64,000 nucleotides of DNA from assembly GCF_002979535.1 (NCBI RefSeq), contig NZ_PCPB01000001.1, positions 434,001-498,000 on the forward strand. Direction: 5' to 3'. The notes beneath the pieces are model-generated. The model was not told the DNA's origin and searched no databases. It saw nothing but the letters and a program-made list of their open reading frames with translations. The translations under genes were made by a program, and so were the position numbers. Below, in pieces: positions 63,256 through 64,000 of this stretch. This stretch comes from Brevundimonas sp. MYb52. Lineage in GTDB: Bacteria > Pseudomonadota > Alphaproteobacteria > Caulobacterales > Caulobacteraceae. The first letter of the stretch is position 1. The number at the start of each line of letters is the position of its first letter.

Positions 63256-64000
63256 GCCGGCTGTCGATTCAGGCGATCAAGTTCGCGCGCGCCGTAAAAA
63301 TGCGGCTCGAAGCCCTTCATCCAGAAAAGTTTTCCTAGGCCACGTGCGCTGCGATCCAGCATGTCCGCGCGGCGCGGGCTGGCGATCAGCGTCAGGCCTG
63401 CGGCGGCGAATAGCCAGACACCGGCCTGGGCGGCGCCGATGACCATCCAGCGGGCCACCCTAGGCCAGTCGCGGGCGGCGGCGGCGGTCTGGCTCGGGCC
63501 CTGACCATAGGCGAAGGCCCGCGTCAGGGCGTAGCGCAAGGTGGCGCGGTGGGGCGGTGCGAACTCATCGACCCAGGCGTCTGCGGCCCAACCGAAGCGA
63601 CCGCCACGCCCCGCCAGGGCGGCGAACAAGGCGTCGTCCTCGCCGCCTGACTGGTCAGCCGCGAGATTGAAGGGGGCGGCGCCGGGCAGGGCGGTGGCCC
63701 GCACCAGCAAGGAGTTGCCGCAGCCGTACGGGATGTCGATGAGCCGGCTGTCGGGGGGGCCTTCGCGACCGAAGAAGCGTTCCAGATAGGGCGTGGTCCA
63801 GCCGGTTTCATCAGGCACACGACCGCGAATGGGGCCGAAGACGGCGTCGGCGCCGGTCGCTTCCTGGGCGGAGAGCAAGGCGGCGAGCCAGCCGGTCGAG
63901 GCGGCCTCGTCGTCGTCAAGGAAGGCGATCAGGGGCGCGGTCGTGGCCGCCAGGCCTTCATTGCGGGCCGTGGCGACGCCGGGACGTGGGGCGTGACGCC
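63252..64000 (-). CDS. hfsG: Family 2 glycosyltransferase (HfsG-like), 5'-truncated
   Basis: The gene runs off the right edge; its start is outside the window. The visible 249 codons begin with RPGVATARNEGLAATTAPLIAFLDDDEAASTGWL, the GT-A family 2 pattern including the DDD metal site. Then come GADAVFGPIRG, IPYGCGNSLLVRA and GGEDDALFAALAGRG (the ED acceptor site). The C-terminal half has two hydrophobic segments near residues 155-190. It should add sugar units to the holdfast polysaccharide precursor. The symbol is by context and moderate similarity. Confidence 0.75.
   Translation of the reverse strand, partial: RHAPRPGVATARNEGLAATTAPLIAFLDDDEAASTGWLAALLSAQEATGADAVFGPIRGRVPDETGWTTPYLERFFGREGPPDSRLIDIPYGCGNSLLVRATALPGAAPFNLAADQSGGEDDALFAALAGRGGRFGWAADAWVDEFAPPHRATLRYALTRAFAYGQGPSQTAAAARDWPRVARWMVIGAAQAGVWLFAAAGLTLIASPRRADMLDRSARGLGKLFWMKGFEPHFYGARELDRLNRQPA

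Overview
The window is high-GC chromosomal DNA of an alphaproteobacterium of the Caulobacter/Brevundimonas type. The evidence is the Caulobacter flagellar set flbY-cheL-flgI with divergent fliX, a clear popZ, holdfast-type polysaccharide genes (hfsD/hfsA/hfsB/hfsG-like), a perfect CtrA site (TTAA-N7-TTAAC), an alphaproteobacterial LexA box (GTTC-N7-GTTC) at uvrA, and a TonB-dependent receptor of the type abundant in Caulobacterales. Brevundimonas is the best guess, but the species cannot be fixed from sequence reading alone.

Layout. 1-8406: end of a membrane-protein gene, SOS-regulated uvrA, a lipoprotein, a group III truncated haemoglobin, an ABC-F ATPase with an overlapping small ORF, and an EAL phosphodiesterase. 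8472-10939: flagellar genes with a sigma-54 promoter in front of flgI. 11127-16943: dksA, gltX, a LOG-family hydrolase, a lipoprotein, a candidate CtrA-driven small RNA, a TetR regulator, a Coq4-like protein and a DUF2147 protein. 17009-24741: a tightly overlapping five-gene lipid operon (fadE, high-molecular-weight fabG, maoC, thiolase, fadD). 24745-30528: a BASS transporter and a steroid-dehydrogenase-like flavoprotein, divergent from a TonB receptor, with palindromic operator-like sites in between. 30624-35752: a small secreted protein followed by a MacB-type ATPase, permease, outer-membrane factor and adaptor.

35762-49836: mostly housekeeping. It holds a DUF6880 protein, tRNA-Asn, a SpoU methyltransferase, tRNA-Cys, a PCMT-like protein, tolC, popZ, valS, tlyA, a glycine-zipper protein, an RlmD-like methyltransferase, a radical SAM protein, a small secreted protein, and rplM-rpsI. 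49906-50065 is a 160-bp element with 27-bp perfect terminal inverted repeats. 50080-58842: argC, msrB, an esterase/membrane protein/phaC operon, a lipoprotein, recJ, two duplicated tRNA-Glu genes, a double cold-shock protein, a DUF192 lipoprotein and tRNA-Pro. 58983-60175: a lower-GC patch of two small membrane proteins, then a GFA-family protein. 60216-64000: the holdfast export locus, cut by the right edge.

How the parts may work together. The lipid operon carries FadE, a MaoC hydratase, a FabG4-type reductase and a thiolase but no FadB, which suggests a cycle through (R)-3-hydroxyacyl-CoA; the phaC at 52731 could use the same intermediates. The neighbouring TonB receptor, BASS carrier and flavoprotein suggest uptake of a hydrophobic, perhaps steroid-like, compound. 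Both ideas are inference. Cell-cycle functions (flagellum, PopZ, holdfast, CtrA boxes) fit a stalked or swarmer-type life cycle. No CRISPR array, prophage or insertion-sequence transposase was seen, and no gene-free stretch exceeds about 300 bases.
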